The notes: generated by a model not told the origin, from the letters alone. Shown: positions 46,646 to 59,800, counted from the first letter of the stretch. The stretch is DNA of 64,000 nt from Macrothele yani (GCA_039090855.1 CM077002.1:83642194-83706193); one strand, 5' to 3'. Numbers and translations are program-made.

Positions 46646-47879
46646 TCTTCCAGACTTATTTTCTCCACAACTGAAAACTACTAGCCATAGTTATTACACA
46701 AAAATTCCCAACTTGGGGTTCCAACTCCTGGTCACCTTAACAGTCCAACAAAAATGGTGATTTATGCTTACGAGTATTGCAGATTTCAATGCCATTTTAA
46801 GCAAGGTTAAAAAAATATTTTTTATCATTTTTACACATTTTTTGTAAGACTAAAATGTCCTCTTTAGGTAGTGAAAACCAAAACTTTCAATCTGCAATAA
46901 GAGGAAAGCAATTGCCTTTTTTCAAAACCATTGTGAAGACCTATTTTGGCCTGCCGCAGAAAGAAAAAAACAAATCTATATCCAAGATGGTGGCACATAA
47001 AAATAAAATAAAAATTGTTTTGAGCTACTCACTGATAAGGTTAAACTATAGGGGGGAAAGGTGTATAAAATGGTTAAGCAACCACTTAATTAAAAAATTG
47101 CCTAATATCATGTCGGAATGTTCCACATATAAAAACACAAAATTTTGGATTTTCTTTTTTCCTCGTCAAAATTGCGAATTGCCCTAAGTATTTTTTCTCC
47201 TAATGAAAGGTCACATTATAATGCACACATGAAAGTAGTTTTAGCAAATTTGAAGAGGGGGCTCATTTTGAAAAAAATTGTTTTGTTTAATAGACATGTG
47301 GTCTCATTTTCCCATGTTTTTTGTCATTAAATAAAAAAAAAGTGTTCTTTTTATTCTAAATATGTGCCGAAACAAGTTGTTCCCAAATGTATGGATCAAG
47401 TAGATCACTCAAGAAAAAATTATGTGGCTGCAACAGTTAGTTGTGAAGTTATGAATTTTTTCGTCCTACAGTGTAGTTGTGAAAGATCATAAGCGCAAAA
47501 ACTTCAAAGACAGAGCTACCCAATTTTTAAAGTGGCATTACTGAAGATCTACTGGACCGACTGACCTAAAATTTTAACAGGTTTCATACCTCACCAGTAC
47601 AATACTTTGTACCAATTTTCACAAAAATCCGAGATGGGTGGGTGACATCTCGTGAAAATGCTGGGTGATCTGACAGGGATTTAACCCCCAAACCACAATG
47701 AAACATGAGGTACTGGAAAATGAAAAGATAATGATGTCCTCCCTAGAATGATAATAACAATGTTCAGGCATTTTACCACTGCAGTTAAAATGGATCTAAA
47801 TAAAGCACTTAAATATAATGGACATGATGTGAATATTTGGCACATCTCGATTTTTCATTTTGTAGACACACGTGTGGTC

Positions 47880-48095
47880 TTAAATTTATTGGCTGCACTG
47901 TGATTAAGTGGTATAAGGTTAAGGCTTCTGACTTCTCATACAGCTGAGTCTGGGTATGAATCCCAAGACAAGGTACTGATGTGTTTGTCTTGTCGGCACT
48001 GACTCCCTTTCTTCCCTGGAACCAATGGCTCAACAGCATATTAGGGATTGGCAACTTAGATGTTCATGGGAGTCACTAAACCCTAAAAAATATAT
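47880..48095 (+). repeat. tRNA-derived SINE
   Basis: A-box-like TAAGTGGTATAAGG and B-box-like GGTATGAATCC at about 50 bases spacing, then a body ending GTCACTAAACCCTAAAAA, the same tail as the SINE at 17725-17920. Confidence 0.6.
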
Positions 48096-48128
48096 TTTAC
48101 ATGTGATTTGTTTGTTTGTAATACATAT

Positions 48129-49399
48129 AAGGGTTATTCAATAAATAGTGAGACTCTTTGGCTGGAGAGTGTTCGCACTTCCTAATTGTGTCGATGCGTG
48201 GCGCTAGAGTACAGGCGATTTAAAGGCTACTCAACTTTCTTGTAGCTTGTTTGTCATGGAAGCTGTGTAACATGCTGGATTAATTTTATTGTTCTCTCAT
48301 AGGAGATGGATATGTCCACAGTTTCTCAATGCGCTTTTGAAAGTGGAGAAAATGCAACCAAGCGAAATGCACAGACGAATGAAGGCGGTGTATAGGCCTG
48401 TTTGTTTTTAACGCAGTACTGTAATGCGGTGTGGTGGTGCCAGTTCTTTAGTGGTGGACAAACAAGCTCTGAAGACCAGCTCCAAGATCAGGAGAACCAC
48501 GTCATGCTGTTTCAGAGGTGACAATTGCACGTGTGGATGCTGCAGTAAAAGCCAACAGAAGAATCACGCTCTGAGAACTGGGGAACAGTGTGGGTGTGAG
48601 CATCAGAACTGTCAATACGATCATGCATTCGCACCTTGTATATGGTAAGGGCTGAGCCACATGGGTACCAAAACATCTGTCTGATGAGCAGAGGAGTCAA
48701 TGAATGGGACTATTATTACAGCATCTGTTCTGCAACCATGAAGAAGGTGAAAATTTCCTTCTACACATTATTGCTGGGGACAAAGGCTGATTCATCATTT
48801 TAAGACAGAGTCGGAATGCCAGAGCATGCAGTGGAAGCACGCATCATTGCCACTGTCGAGGAAATCACGGTCCACCATTTCCACAGGCAAGGTGATGTTA
48901 ACCCTGTTCTTTGACCACTGAGGACCAGTGCTTTTTGAGTGGCTACCAAAATGATTAACCATCAGTGCTGAACGATATTGTCAAACTTTAATGAAGCTTA
49001 GACAAGCCATCAAAAATAAGACACCTGGCAACCTCACTCAGGATATTGTGCTTCTTCATGATAACGCCTGGCCACATACGGAAGCTACACAAAGGTTATT
49101 GTAGCACTTTTGCTGGGAAGTCCTTCAACATTTAGTCCAGACCTATTGCCCTGTGATTTTCACATCTTTGGATCTACGACAAAATTTCACAAGGGCAAAT
49201 GTTTCACTTTGGATGATTAGGTGCATGAAGCTGTAGATAATCGGTTGCAGCATTAGTCTGATTCCTCCTATGCCGCAGCAATACAATGACTTGTGCAATG
49301 ATGGGATCGCTGTCTAAATGCTGGCAGTTGTTATTTTTAGGTATGTCATGTTTTGACTCTTTCAGGCAGAAAGTTTCACTACTTATTGAACAATCCTTA
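48129..49399 (+). mobile_element. mariner element with decayed transposase
   Basis: Ends AAGGGTTATTCAATAAATAG and inverse (ATAAGGATTGTTCAATAAGT) form TIRs about 1.27 kb apart. On the plus strand KVMLTLFFDH, LLHDNAWPHTEATQRLL and HHFKTESECQSMQWKHASL are typical mariner blocks, the second Asp included. Stops and frameshifts are frequent and the third block is lost. Confidence 0.82.
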
Positions 49400-49689
49400 T
49401 ACATAGAGACACAGATATATTTACAGATACACACAAAGGTGCATGACAGCAATGTCATAAGTCATTGCAACACCATTGCAATGTAATTCAAAGAACAAAT
49501 AGTGGCATTTTGATGCATTCATGTGTAAGTGATGATTAAAAGCTTTCTTTAATAATGACAGGTGGAAGCAATGGCAATACTGTTGGAAAATACGGCAGAT
49601 CAGAGTGATATCCAATTAGGTGCCATTAACAAATAAATGGCTTTGGTAACAAAGTAAAAAAAACAAAAAAACATATTCATTAAAGTTCA

Positions 49690-50040
49690 GACACTATGGG
49701 ATACAAAAAGTTCATACCTAAACACGAAAGAATGGAAATAAATCACTGATGTATTGTAATGAGATTAGTCCCTTCTCTATATATTCTCCCCACAAAGGGA
49801 CACACTTCTACCGCCTGTGGCGCACCTGTTTGATACCATCATCGTAAAATTCTGCAGACTGGACTGAAAACACTGTTTTCCCTCAGAAGTCATATCCTCA
49901 TTGCTCTGAAATCATCCACCTTGAAGTGGAGGCTTCATGCGACAAAAGAGAAAAGTAACTCAGGGCCAAGTCTGATGAGTAAGGTGGACACAGCAAAATT
50001 TCATAGCCAACATTTGCGGCATATCATGGTATCTTGAGTG
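49690..50040 (-). pseudogene. mariner transposase C-terminal remnant
   Basis: Minus strand: PYSSDLALSYFSLL resembles [13 protein letters not shown], and further on AEFYDDGIKQV and KCVPLWGEYIEK resemble the mariner C-terminus. No TIRs found. Confidence 0.5.
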
Positions 50041-50201
50041 CCATGTATGCATGGGAGGTGGAACCTAATAATTTCAGGCTGGGGTTCAGGGTCCAACTTC
50101 CCCGAGAGCTAAAATAATAAAAAAAATAAAAGAAGGAGAGAACCGTAGTATATAGTATACTTGCTCATATCATCATTATCAATATCATCACCACCATACA
50201 T

Positions 50202-50232
<31 letters not shown>

Positions 50233-51258
50233 AAGTCTCTTCCACAACTTTCTGTCTTGAGCCTATTTTTTCCAAAATCACTCCAGTTTGTTTTTCCACT
50301 TCATCCACCCATGACCTACACGATCTTCTTCTTGGCCTTTTCCTACCTCTTGGTATCCAATCAAATACTTCAGTTGCTCAACGGTGGTCAGTCAGTTCAT
50401 ATAGCAATGTGGTCAGCCCATTGCCACTTGAGAGTCTTCACTTTGAACATGATGTCATTCCTTTAATCCATGTGCTCCTCTTTCTAGCTTTCCTTATTAC
50501 AACTAAGCATGGTTTTTTGAGTGGTCAGCATCCTCTGTGTGTCGTTTTTCGTTACTGTCCATGTCGCTGATCTATAAGTAAGAACTGAAAGTATGCATTT
50601 ATTAAACACTTTTCTTTTAAGACATAATCGTAAATTGCCCTTGAAAGTTGTACCGGTTCTTCCAAACCCATCCACCCGAGTTTTATACTCTCATTATTTC
50701 TTCTTCAATGTAGCCCTCGTTTGGTATCAGTTGTTCAAGGTAAACATAGGCATCGGTTACTTCTATATTTGCCCCATCAACTTCCAAATCTTCAGTTTTT
50801 GTAAAAGAATTTTACCTCAATTTTGTCTTCTGTAAGTTCTTTTTAAACCCACTTCTTTGCCCTTGCCAGCAAGTTTCTTGATCATGAACTCTAGCTCTGA
50901 AGAGGTACTAGCAAACATGACTTCCACCAGCAAAATGAAATTGGTTAAATAATTTTCATTAATCTTTATCTCATACAATCTTCATAGTTCTAATTCTGAT
51001 ATCATCAGAAAACTACTGTCCTTTAAACGTGCATACGTTCATCATATTAGATATTTCAGCTAGATAATGCTGCTTACCTTTGCATTTCTATCTTGCTTGA
51101 CTTTACATTTCTTGCATGTGGTCCGGTTGTCGCTGATGTTATCGTTCCAATCGTCCGTTTCAGGTATAGCTGTTCTTGGCGCTATTCTCGTTTAATGCAG
51201 GTTTGCTTCACTAAACTTCGATTAGGTTCCGTTAATACCAACTTTTACCGTTTTCTTT

Positions 51259-51301
51259 GCTCGAAATTTTTTTCGCCCAAACTTTGGGCATCTTCAGGAG
51301 C
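51259..51301 (-). ncRNA. hammerhead ribozyme, left arm
   Basis: Minus strand: stem I GCTC pairs fully with GAGC; core CTGAAGA; stem II GCCCAAA/TTTGGGC; GAAA; stem III A-tract with TTT; cleavage predicted after the C of TTTC (51263). All conserved core positions are present, so this could be active. Confidence 0.75.
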
Positions 51302-51399
51302 GTGGCGATTTTGCACCTTTGCTTATGGGTGCAAGCAAAGGTGCTCAAAAAACCAAGTAAGCGAGAAGGCACCCACAAGCAAAGATGCAAAATCGCCAT

Positions 51400-51443
51400 G
51401 CTCCTGAAGATGCCCAAAGTTTGGGCGAAAAAAAATTTCAAGC
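51400..51443 (+). ncRNA. hammerhead ribozyme, right arm
   Basis: Plus-strand counterpart: same core and stem II, GAAA at 51427-51430, cleavage predicted after C 51439. Stem I has an A-C mismatch at its first pair (AAGC against GCTC), unlike the left arm. Confidence 0.68.
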
Positions 51444-52300
51444 AAAGAAAACGGTAAAAGTTGGTATTAACGGAACCTAATCGAAGTTTAGTGAAGCAAA
51501 CCTGCATTAAATGAGAATAGCGCCAAGAACAGCTATACCTGAAACGGACGATTGGAACGATAACATCAGCGACAACCGGATCACGTGCAAGAAATGTAAA
51601 GTCAAGCAAAATAGAAATGCAAAGGTAAGCAGCATTATCTAGCTGAAATATCTAATATAATCTTTATCTCTTTGTCTTTCTAGTTCAGTGACTGAAAAAT
51701 ATTCTGCAGTGTGGCATTGAGAAGTTTGGAAGATACGATGTCACCTTGTCTTACTTCCTTTACAATATTTGTACTTGCTGTGTCCTCGAACAGTCGAATC
51801 TTTGCTCTTGCATTTTCATAGATGTTATTGATAACATTGATGTATGCATCTTCAGTACTGCAGGATTTCAAAAACAACTCATATTCATTCGTTCTTGCAA
51901 TTATTTTTCTCAGTACATGAATATGATCTGTAATGCTGTAGCACTCCTGAAGCCAACTTGTACTATTGATTAAGCCAAGTTCAGTGTTTTCGAAGGCACC
52001 TTACTGAAGATTTTGAAAACAACTTATAGGAAGTTGATGGTAGTTCCTGATGAGGTCCCAAACGACCCCTTTCTTATATAGCAAGATCACAGTAGCATTC
52101 CATTTATAAATCAGGCATCCTCCCTTCATTGAGGCATCAAGCGAAAATTTGGGTGGGTGTAGTTTCTGTTTCTTCAGTGGCTCCTTGTGCATGGTAATTC
52201 CATATTTTCTTGGAGTTATTCCCCATTTCATGTTCTTAACTGCATGGGCAACCTCTGCCAAGAGTACTGAAGGGACTTCCGGCAAAAATTGTCCATGTGA

Positions 52301-53059
52301 TTAAGAGCATGAAACAAGGAAAAGCTCATATATGTACATAAATATACCTGTGAGCGCTGACCAAATGTGTACATCTTTCAATGAAGAGTAGTGAAAAATA
52401 AATAAAAATGTAACATTTCCCCAGAAAATTTGAAGTTTTAGGGAAAAGCAGTTTGATTGTTTCTTATCAGAAAATTTAAGAAATAGTCTAGAGAGCCTCT
52501 AAAATTGTAATAAGTTCAGAACAATAAGTTGAACCTTAAATTCAGTATTTTAATAAAATCTGATATATGGTTGCATATTACATGTTGATTTCTTTTACAC
52601 TGTTAAAACTATTTCTGCATTTATTTAAGAAAAAACCACAAACACAAGAACATTCCTTAGTGGCAAAAGGTGTTTCATTATTCACAATGTAAATTTTAGG
52701 ACAAAACTAGTAATTGAATTAAAGTAAAAACAGTTACGGAGCTGTAAAAATATTTTGATAGTGAAAATCTACATGACAATGCTATATAAGACAAAATGAA
52801 GACACATCTGCTGTACTTATTTGCGTGTAACAGTAAAATTAAATTTAAAATTATTTTCCAAAACGCATACGTCAGTATCGGTGTTGATAGCACAGTGTTG
52901 TACAATACTGAGAGGTACAGAAGGTTTTTTTCAATTCGCACATTTTGGCCAGAATGAACACATCTGTAAAAACAGTTTATTTAGATTGTTTACCGTTTAG
53001 TTTTTGTTTCATTCCCAGTCTATCCATATTTCATTTCAGTCTTTATACGTAGGTAAAAA
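52301..53059. other. AT-rich sequence, no gene
   Basis: No recognisable coding region or repeat. Confidence 0.45.
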
Positions 53060-54355
53060 ATAAAGGGTATCAAAAATTAAAGGGTATTTGAAAATTACAC
53101 GGTAACCGAAGCGGATAGATAGCTGACACAACATAACTCGTTTGCATTGGCTCGTGGGTAGTTCGAGCACGCAGGGCTCAGTGCTCAGCCTTTTGTCTAG
53201 TTCAAGCCAAGGTCAAATAAACATGGATGCTGTGCTGCAGGATTGCACCATTGTTGAACAATGCACTGTAGTGAGATTTCTTTGGACAGAAGGAGTGAAA
53301 GGTGCTGAAATTTACAGCAGGATGTTGGCTCAGTATGGAAGTGTAACGAAAAGTTTATGAATGGGTAGAAAGGTCTAAAGCGGGAAAAACAAATTTAACC
53401 GACGAAGCTCGATCAGGCCAGCCATCAACATCGTGTACACAAGCCCAAATCGACAGGGCGAATGGCTTTATCAGAGAAGACCGACGGATTACCTTGTCCG
53501 CTGGTGCTGAAAATTTCGATATCAGCTATGGATCCGCACATGCCATAGTGTTGAAGTACCGTAAAATTTGCACAAGATGGGTAAGCAAACAGCTTACTGA
53601 TTTGTACAAGGTGTGAAAGTTGCGACCCAATTCGTGAAATGTTATGAAGAAGATCGGAGTATTTTGGAGAGGATTGTCACCAGTGACAAGACATGCTTTC
53701 ATCACTGTGAACCGGAAAGCAAGAGACAAAGCATGCAGTGGAATCACCTGTCTTCTTCAGTAAAGAAGAAATTCAAACGACAGCCCTCCGCGAAGAAAAT
53801 CATACCGATCTTCTTTTGGGACATGAAGTGTCGTATTGTGGCGCATTTTCAGAAACACTGACAAACAGTGACCAGGGCATTGCACTATGGTGCTATGCTT
53901 AGAGAGAAACTGAAACCTGCAATCCGCAGCAAAAGAAGAGGAATGCTGTCAGAAACAGTCTTACTGCACCATGGCAATGCACTTCCCCATGTAGCTGCAG
54001 CAACAGTGGATGCAATGCAACAACTAGGTTTTGAACGTTTTTCCATCCCCCTTACAACCATGATCTGGCGCCATGAGATTATCACGTCTTTGGTCAACTT
54101 AAAGAGGCGCTACACAGTCACATGTTTATCTCTGATGATGAGGTTAAGGAAGCAGTATAGGCCTAGATTCAGGAGCAGCCGAAAAGCTTCTTCTCCCAAG
54201 GAATGAAGAAGCTAGTGGAATGATACAAGAAGTGAAATGACCTGCAAGGATACTATGGAGAAGTGAGATATAATCAATTGTTGTGTTCATTTGCTCACAG
54301 TTACCAGTATTAAAGGTTATGTTGCCTTTACTTTTTGATTCTCCCTTGTATTTTT
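53060..54355 (+). mobile_element. mariner element
   Basis: Approximate TIRs GGGTATCAAAAATTAAAGG at about 53066 and the inverse (GGGAGAATCAAAAAGTAAAGG) near 54350. About 1.3 kb with one transposase gene. Confidence 0.75.
53224..54206 (+). pseudogene. mariner transposase, inactivated
   Basis: From the ATG at 53224: VVRFLWTEGVKGAEIYSRML, then frameshifted HTH remains, then VTSDKTCFHHCEPESKRQSM (first Asp kept), KKIIPIFFWDMK and VLLHHGNALPHVA (second Asp to Gly). The third YSPD block is lost in a rearranged stretch. It ends at a stop at about 54206. Confidence 0.88.
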
Positions 54356-54484
54356 GGTGCTCATACACAAAATTACTTAAAAATATCTTTTAAAGAAAAA
54401 TAACCTTCATATGTATCAGATTTCTCTTAACTTTTTAGTTCATTTTATCTATTCAATTTTTAGAATTACAAATTCGATTTAAAT

Positions 54485-54735
54485 GAATGCTTTAGTCTAA
54501 AAAATGCACTAACGGTTTTGTTTTAAATGAATGAAAAATGCTCTCAAAGACGTGGAAATACAAATTAAGCCTATGTATTTATATCTATTTTGGTTCATCT
54601 CAAGTGAATGCTTTGGACCAAAACTTCGACCAACAGTTCTTTTTAAAAGAATGAAAAAATACAAAATCTGAAAAGTCAAAATTAAGCCCATATATCCCAT
54701 TTCAGTTGTTTCAAAGTAATACATTTTGTTGAAAA
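54485..54735. repeat. degenerate tandem repeat, about 120-bp unit
   Basis: Units at about 54487 and 54605 share TGAATGCTTT, AATGAAAAA and AAATTAAGCC with similar spacing; a partial third follows. Confidence 0.5.
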
Positions 54736-55239
54736 AATGAACTAAGTCCAAACATCTCACTTCACAAACTTCTTGAATGTCTTTGCGTGTGCTCATGTAC
54801 CTACTTGTCTGTTTGTGGTTTGGGTCACAATTACTCAAAAGATAAACTGATTGACATGAAATTTCATATTGAAGGTTTCCATGCTATTCGTATATACTTA
54901 TGAGATTTCAGTTGAAACTTGCCAAACGGAAGTAATAATTCTTAATGACATTCTTTATATTATCGAAAATTGATCAAATTGAGCAATTTTATTGTAATTA
55001 CAATTTTTAAAGATCACACTGGGCAACAACCAAAATGTATCTGAGACAAAAGCAGCTATTTTTAATTAATTTGGGCAGGCTGATCACGAATATGAACATA
55101 AAAATCATGAATTAGCTCTAGTTTTCAAGATATGGGTGGGAGTTCAGTGAGAATGGATGGTCTGCACCAGAAGTCCGATATGTCGAGCGCGTGATTCCCC
55201 AAGTGACGGATAACCTTGTGCACCAATTTGGATGACTCA
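54736..55239. other. no feature seen
   Basis: AT-rich; no coding evidence. Confidence 0.4.
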
Positions 55240-56808
55240 ATGTGTAGCATTCATTGCAACCACATTTCCTTCTTGTCATTATTTACAATGAGGATTGTGT
55301 GAGCGCAGATTTGTCATTCAAGACGTCTCATGAATGTTTGAACACTGCAGAAAATGTTTGCTATATTTGAGGGAAAATTACATTGCTATCACAAAGGCAA
55401 CCCATTACACCAATGATAAAAAGCTTACAGCCTTTATTTTAGTTGTGAGATTGGTGACCAGGACCAGTATTAAGCCCCACACATATGTTGTCAATCCGGT
55501 GTAACTAATATGCTGCTGGTTAAACCGAAAAAGACAATCGATATGTTTTGCAGTTCTAATGGTGTGGAGGAAACCGACAAATCATCTTAATGATTGTTAC
55601 TTTTGCATGACTCCTCCAATTGGACATGATACAGTATTTTTAAGAAGAAAAAGCGGCCTTTGACTTATCTGAATATTCCCTGTGCTATGAGCCCAGTGCC
55701 TCACGTGGAAGAATTTCCTGTTCCGGATCCGCCAGATTCTTTTTCTCTAGATTATGAAGAAGAAAGTAAGGCCAGTGAACATCTGTCACCTGTAAAAAGC
55801 ATCTACATTGAGATCCTGATTTTATGCCAACTGAAGAGTCTGCACATCCACATAAAATTACCCAGAGTGAATTGAATGCTGTAGTGAGACATCTGGAACT
55901 TCCAAAAAGTAAAGCAGAGCTGTTAGGATCAGACTGTAGCAATTGATTCTTCCAGAAGGAACGTGCATGTGTCTGTGTTTTGTGCTCGGCAAAAAGATCT
56001 ACTTCTGTTTTTCAAAATGCCAGATAATCTCATTGCTTTTGGTGATATACTGGGTCTGATGGCAGCACTACAACGACTGGAGGCTATTCATTGATTCGTC
56101 CAAGTTGAGCTTAAAATCTGTGTTGCTCCATAATGGCATGTTTTGCCATGTGTTCCACTCGAGTATGCAGTCTACATGAAAGAAATGTACAACAACATGA
56201 AACAACTTTTACACACCATCAACTATGACAAATGTAAGTGGCAGATATGTTGTGACCTGAAGGGCATTGCCATTTTGATGGGGTTACAGCAGGGTTACAC
56301 AAAGTTTTGCTATTTCCTCTGTCTCTGGGACAGCCGTGCCAGGATTTACACTACCAGAAAAATGATTGGCTCCCACGACAATCGCTTGAACAGAGAAAAA
56401 AAGAATGTATTTAACGAACCACTTGTAGAATCCAGCAAGATTTTGCTCCGTCCTCTCCACATCGAACTTGAACTGATGATGAATTTTGTAGAGGTCATGG
56501 ATCCAAAATGGGCAGGATTTTTGTACCTTCGTGATTAATTTCCAAGACTTAGCGAGGCCATAACGAAGGAAAATGCATTTGTCGGTCCACAGATGCGTCA
56601 GCTCTTCCGTGATAAGCATTTTGATGATATCCTCACAGGTGATGAAAAGTTAGTTTGGAATGCAAAAGTTAGCTAGCCACAAACTTTCTAAGGAAAAAAT
56701 GGCTGACAAACTTACCAGGAGATTGTAGAAACCCTCTTGCAGCGCTTCGAGATACTAGGGTGCAACATGTCATTGAAATTACATTTTCACTTTTTACACT
56801 CACATCTG
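55240..56808 (+). pseudogene. multicopy arthropod protein of unknown function, first part
   Basis: Plus-strand pieces: SPVPHVEEFPVPDPPDSFSL, ELNAVVRHLELPKSKAELLG, VYMKEMYNNMKQLL, DLKGIAILMGLQQGYTKFCY followed by FLCLWDSR, then LLRPLHIELELMMNFV and MSLKLHFHFLHSHL. I recognise the CLWDSR ... HSHLD ... QGERFHQDI protein found in many copies in arthropods; its role is not known to me, though a transposon origin is plausible. The gene is broken by frameshifts and stops, and by the LINE inserted at 56809. It resumes at 60202. Confidence 0.7.
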
Positions 56809-59800
56809 CGGGCGGTCGTAGTGAGCGATGGGTTTGCCTCCTCGGGGCACTCCGTGGTAACAATGGCACACACAACAGCAACTAGGGCATCTGTGAATCT
56901 TGGAGAGGTGCAAGCTAGTTCTGTGTGACATTGGCGAAAAGACCCCAACTCACTGGGTTTTGTTACAGAATCCTTAGGTTGAATGACCAACTGGAACCCT
57001 CAGCTGTGGGCTAATCCCCCACACTGATGTACTTACCTGATTAAAAAGACAAAAAGAAATATTAAGAATGACTCAAGTGTGGGATATGGTGGACCTACCA
57101 CACTTGAGAAGGATGGTCCACCACGGAATCGACCTGGATGTTCTAAACGGCGTATGAGAAAGAGATCTCGGCTGAGTGAATGTAAGATTGGTGTATGGAA
57201 TACTAGAGGTATAAATGGCAAGACGAGTGAGGTGATTGAGGAGATGAATAAGTATAGACTGGATGTGCTGTGTGTAAGTGAAACCAAAAAAAAGGAAATT
57301 GGGGTAGAAGAAGTGAATGGCACGGTGAGTGTGTGGTCTGGAGTATTGGATAATATGAGAGGACAGGCGGGTGTAAGTGTGATTTTAAGTGAAAAGATGA
57401 AGAACAACTTGATTCACTATAGTTGCGTAAGTGAGAGAATTCTCTGGATTCGTTTGAAAGTGAAACTTCAGAGAATTGTAATTGTTGTAGTGTATGCTCC
57501 TTGTGACTCGGAACCTTCTGATAAGAAGGAAGATTTCTGGAATGAGCTAAAAGCTGTTTTGTGCCAATTTGGTGCTAAAGAAAAAGTTATAATAGCAGGG
57601 GATTTCAATGCTAAAGTAGGTGTGCAGAATGCAATTTCTGACAATGTTCTGGGTAAGTTTAATGATCCTTGTGTGAATGATAATGGTGAAAGATTAATTG
57701 AACTCTGCATTGAGAATGGTTTGTGTGTATCTAATACATTTTTCAACCACAAGAATATCCACACATATACTTGGGAAAATCGTACTCTTGGTCAAAAGAG
57801 TGTGATAGATTTTGTTGTCTACGATCAGCGTTTGAAACACTTAGTTGTTGACACCCGTGTGATGAGAGGTGCAGATGTTGGTTCTGATCATTACTTGGTA
57901 GTGTCGCGAGTGAAACTTAATGTTGGTTGGAGGAAAAGGAATAGGAAGAGACCCAGGATAGAAAGAATAAAGGTTGATAGGCTCCTTTAAGATCATCAGC
58001 AGTATTCTGACTTACTCAGAGAACGACTGAAGGATCTGAAGTCTGGTGAAAGGGATGTAGAAAAGAAGTGGGAATGTTTTAAGAACTGTGTTGTCACTGC
58101 GGCTAAAGAGGTCTGTGGCACCAGAATTGTGGGTAACAATAGAAGTGATGCTTGGTGGAATAGTGAGATTGAAGAAGCAGTAAAGAGAAAGAAGGAAGCC
58201 TATTTGGGGATGTTGCAAGGTAGAGTCTCTGTGGATGAATATCGCTGTAAGAAGCGTGAAGCTGCCAAGCTGGTTCGCCACAGTAAGGCAAAAGATAGGA
58301 AGGAGAAAGTGGAAAGGCATGAACTGGCTTTTTGGAAAGATAGGAAGTCCTTTTGGAAGTACATGAGACTCAGGAAAAATAGGGGAAACAAAGTTGTAAG
58401 TTGTGTGAAGAATGAGATTGGGGAAATGTCATGGGAGCCCAATGAGTTAAGTGACAGATGGGGTGAATACTTCTGTGAGTTATTAGATCAGGAAAACAAA
58501 GATGATTCTGAGACAGACGCAGATGATGTCACAATGAGGGATGAAAGCACAGGAGGGATCTCAAGAGAAGAAGTGTGTAAAGCTCTAAAATCTCTTCAGA
58601 ATAGTAAGGCTCCGGGAGTTGATGGCATAACTGCAGAGATGTTGAAATACGGTGGTGACTCAATAATTGACTGGTTAACTGAATTTTGCCAGTTGTGCTG
58701 GGAGTTAGGAATGGTCCCTCGGGATTGGAAGGATGCTATCATTGTTCCCTTGTACATATAAGGGAAAAGGTGATCAGACTGAATGCAAAAACTATCGTGG
58801 TATTAGCCTACTGAGTGTGCCAGGGAAAGTGTTTGGTAAGGTTGTTATTGAAAAAGTACGGGTTCTTACATCATTGAAAGTGTGGGATGTTCAGAGTGGT
58901 TTTATGCCTGGTAAAGGCTGCACTAACCAGATTTTTGCATTACGCACGATGATTGAAAAGTATCTGGCTGTTGGGAAGAAAGTTTTTACTGCCTTCATAG
59001 ATTTAGAGAAAGCTTATGACCGAGTCAATAGGACACTTTTGTGGAAGGTATTGAATGAATATGGTGTTACTGGGAATCTACTTAATAGTGTAAAAGCCAT
59101 GTATGCTGGTAGTAGAGCTTGTGTATGAGTGAATGGTGTTTTATCAAAATGGTTTTCCATTGGTGCAGGAGTTAGACAAGGTTGTGTAATGTCACCATGG
59201 CTGTTTAATATATTTATGGATACATGCATGCGTGATGCCAAAATAGATAATAGTGGTTTATGTCTTGGTGATATCCGTGTGTGCAGATTGCTGTATGCTG
59301 ATGACACTGTCCTGTTGGCAGAGAGCAAAAGTGAGTTGCAGAGTATGTTGACTCGGATGCACGAAGTTTGCCTGAAATTCAAACTGAGTATAAATAAGGG
59401 AAAAACCAAAGTTATGGTGTTTGAGAGAGGAACAGGTAGCACTGAATGTAATATAAGTATAAATGGCACTGTGATTGACCAGGTGAGTGAGTTTGTGTAT
59501 TTAGGAAGCATGTTTGACAGAGAGAACAAGTTGGATGGTGAAATCAGTAGGCGAGTGAATTCTTCTTTGAAAGTCATAGCTGCTCTGGGAGGTTTTCACA
59601 GGAATGATGGGGTCTCTAGAGAGTCCCGCATGGCTGTGTTTGAAAGTGTAATTGTTCCTACTCTGATGTATGGTAGTGAAACCTGGGTACTGCAGAAGAA
59701 ACATAGGAGTCGTTTGTGTGCTGGAGAAATGTGTAATTTACGTGGGGTTTGTGGCAAGACACGATATGATTGTGTGAGAAATGAAGATGTATTGCAGTTG

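Larger units (their letters stand above)
43456..47682 (-). mobile_element. 4.2-kb element with about 1-kb inverted arms
   Basis: Inverted arms at 43456-44449 and 46679-47682, starting GTCATTCCATGTCAGATCAC on the left and ending GGTGATCTGACAGGGAT on the right. Shared blocks include GGAACATTCCGACATGA (left) and its inverse. The interior carries part of a transposase-like gene on the minus strand. Arms are similar throughout, with small indels. No clear target duplication. Confidence 0.85.
50973..51657. mobile_element. ribozyme-bearing foldback insertion
   Basis: This 685-bp insertion is flanked by a perfect 13-bp duplication TAATCTTTATCTC (50960-50972 and 51658-51670). It has a 71-base unique left tail (50973-51043), a 289-base left arm (51044-51332), a 36-base centre and a 289-base right arm (51369-51657). 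Each arm carries a hammerhead motif. No protein is encoded. The layout matches the PLE palindrome at 60457, so a PLE-derived, non-coding origin is inferred. Confidence 0.8.
50160..52300 (-). mobile_element. divergent RTE-like LINE copy, interrupted
   Basis: Minus-strand relative of the RTE at 2994, with an ATC-type tail (50166-50200) followed by sequence like the C-terminal codons. RT pieces: NATLQNIFQSLN, VRQGDIVSSKLL and YINVINNIYENARAKIRLFE at 51680-51877; AEVAHAVKNMKW at about 52240. Many stops. It is split by the foldback at 50973-51657 and truncated at about 52300. Confidence 0.85.

Noticed and set aside
50960..51670. Two independent insertions in opposite orientation instead of one foldback
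   Set aside because: A single 13-bp duplication flanks the whole unit and the two arms have equal length, so one event is simpler.
59014..59577. 187-codon minus-strand open frame
   Set aside because: It is antisense to RT motifs A-C of the LINE on the plus strand.
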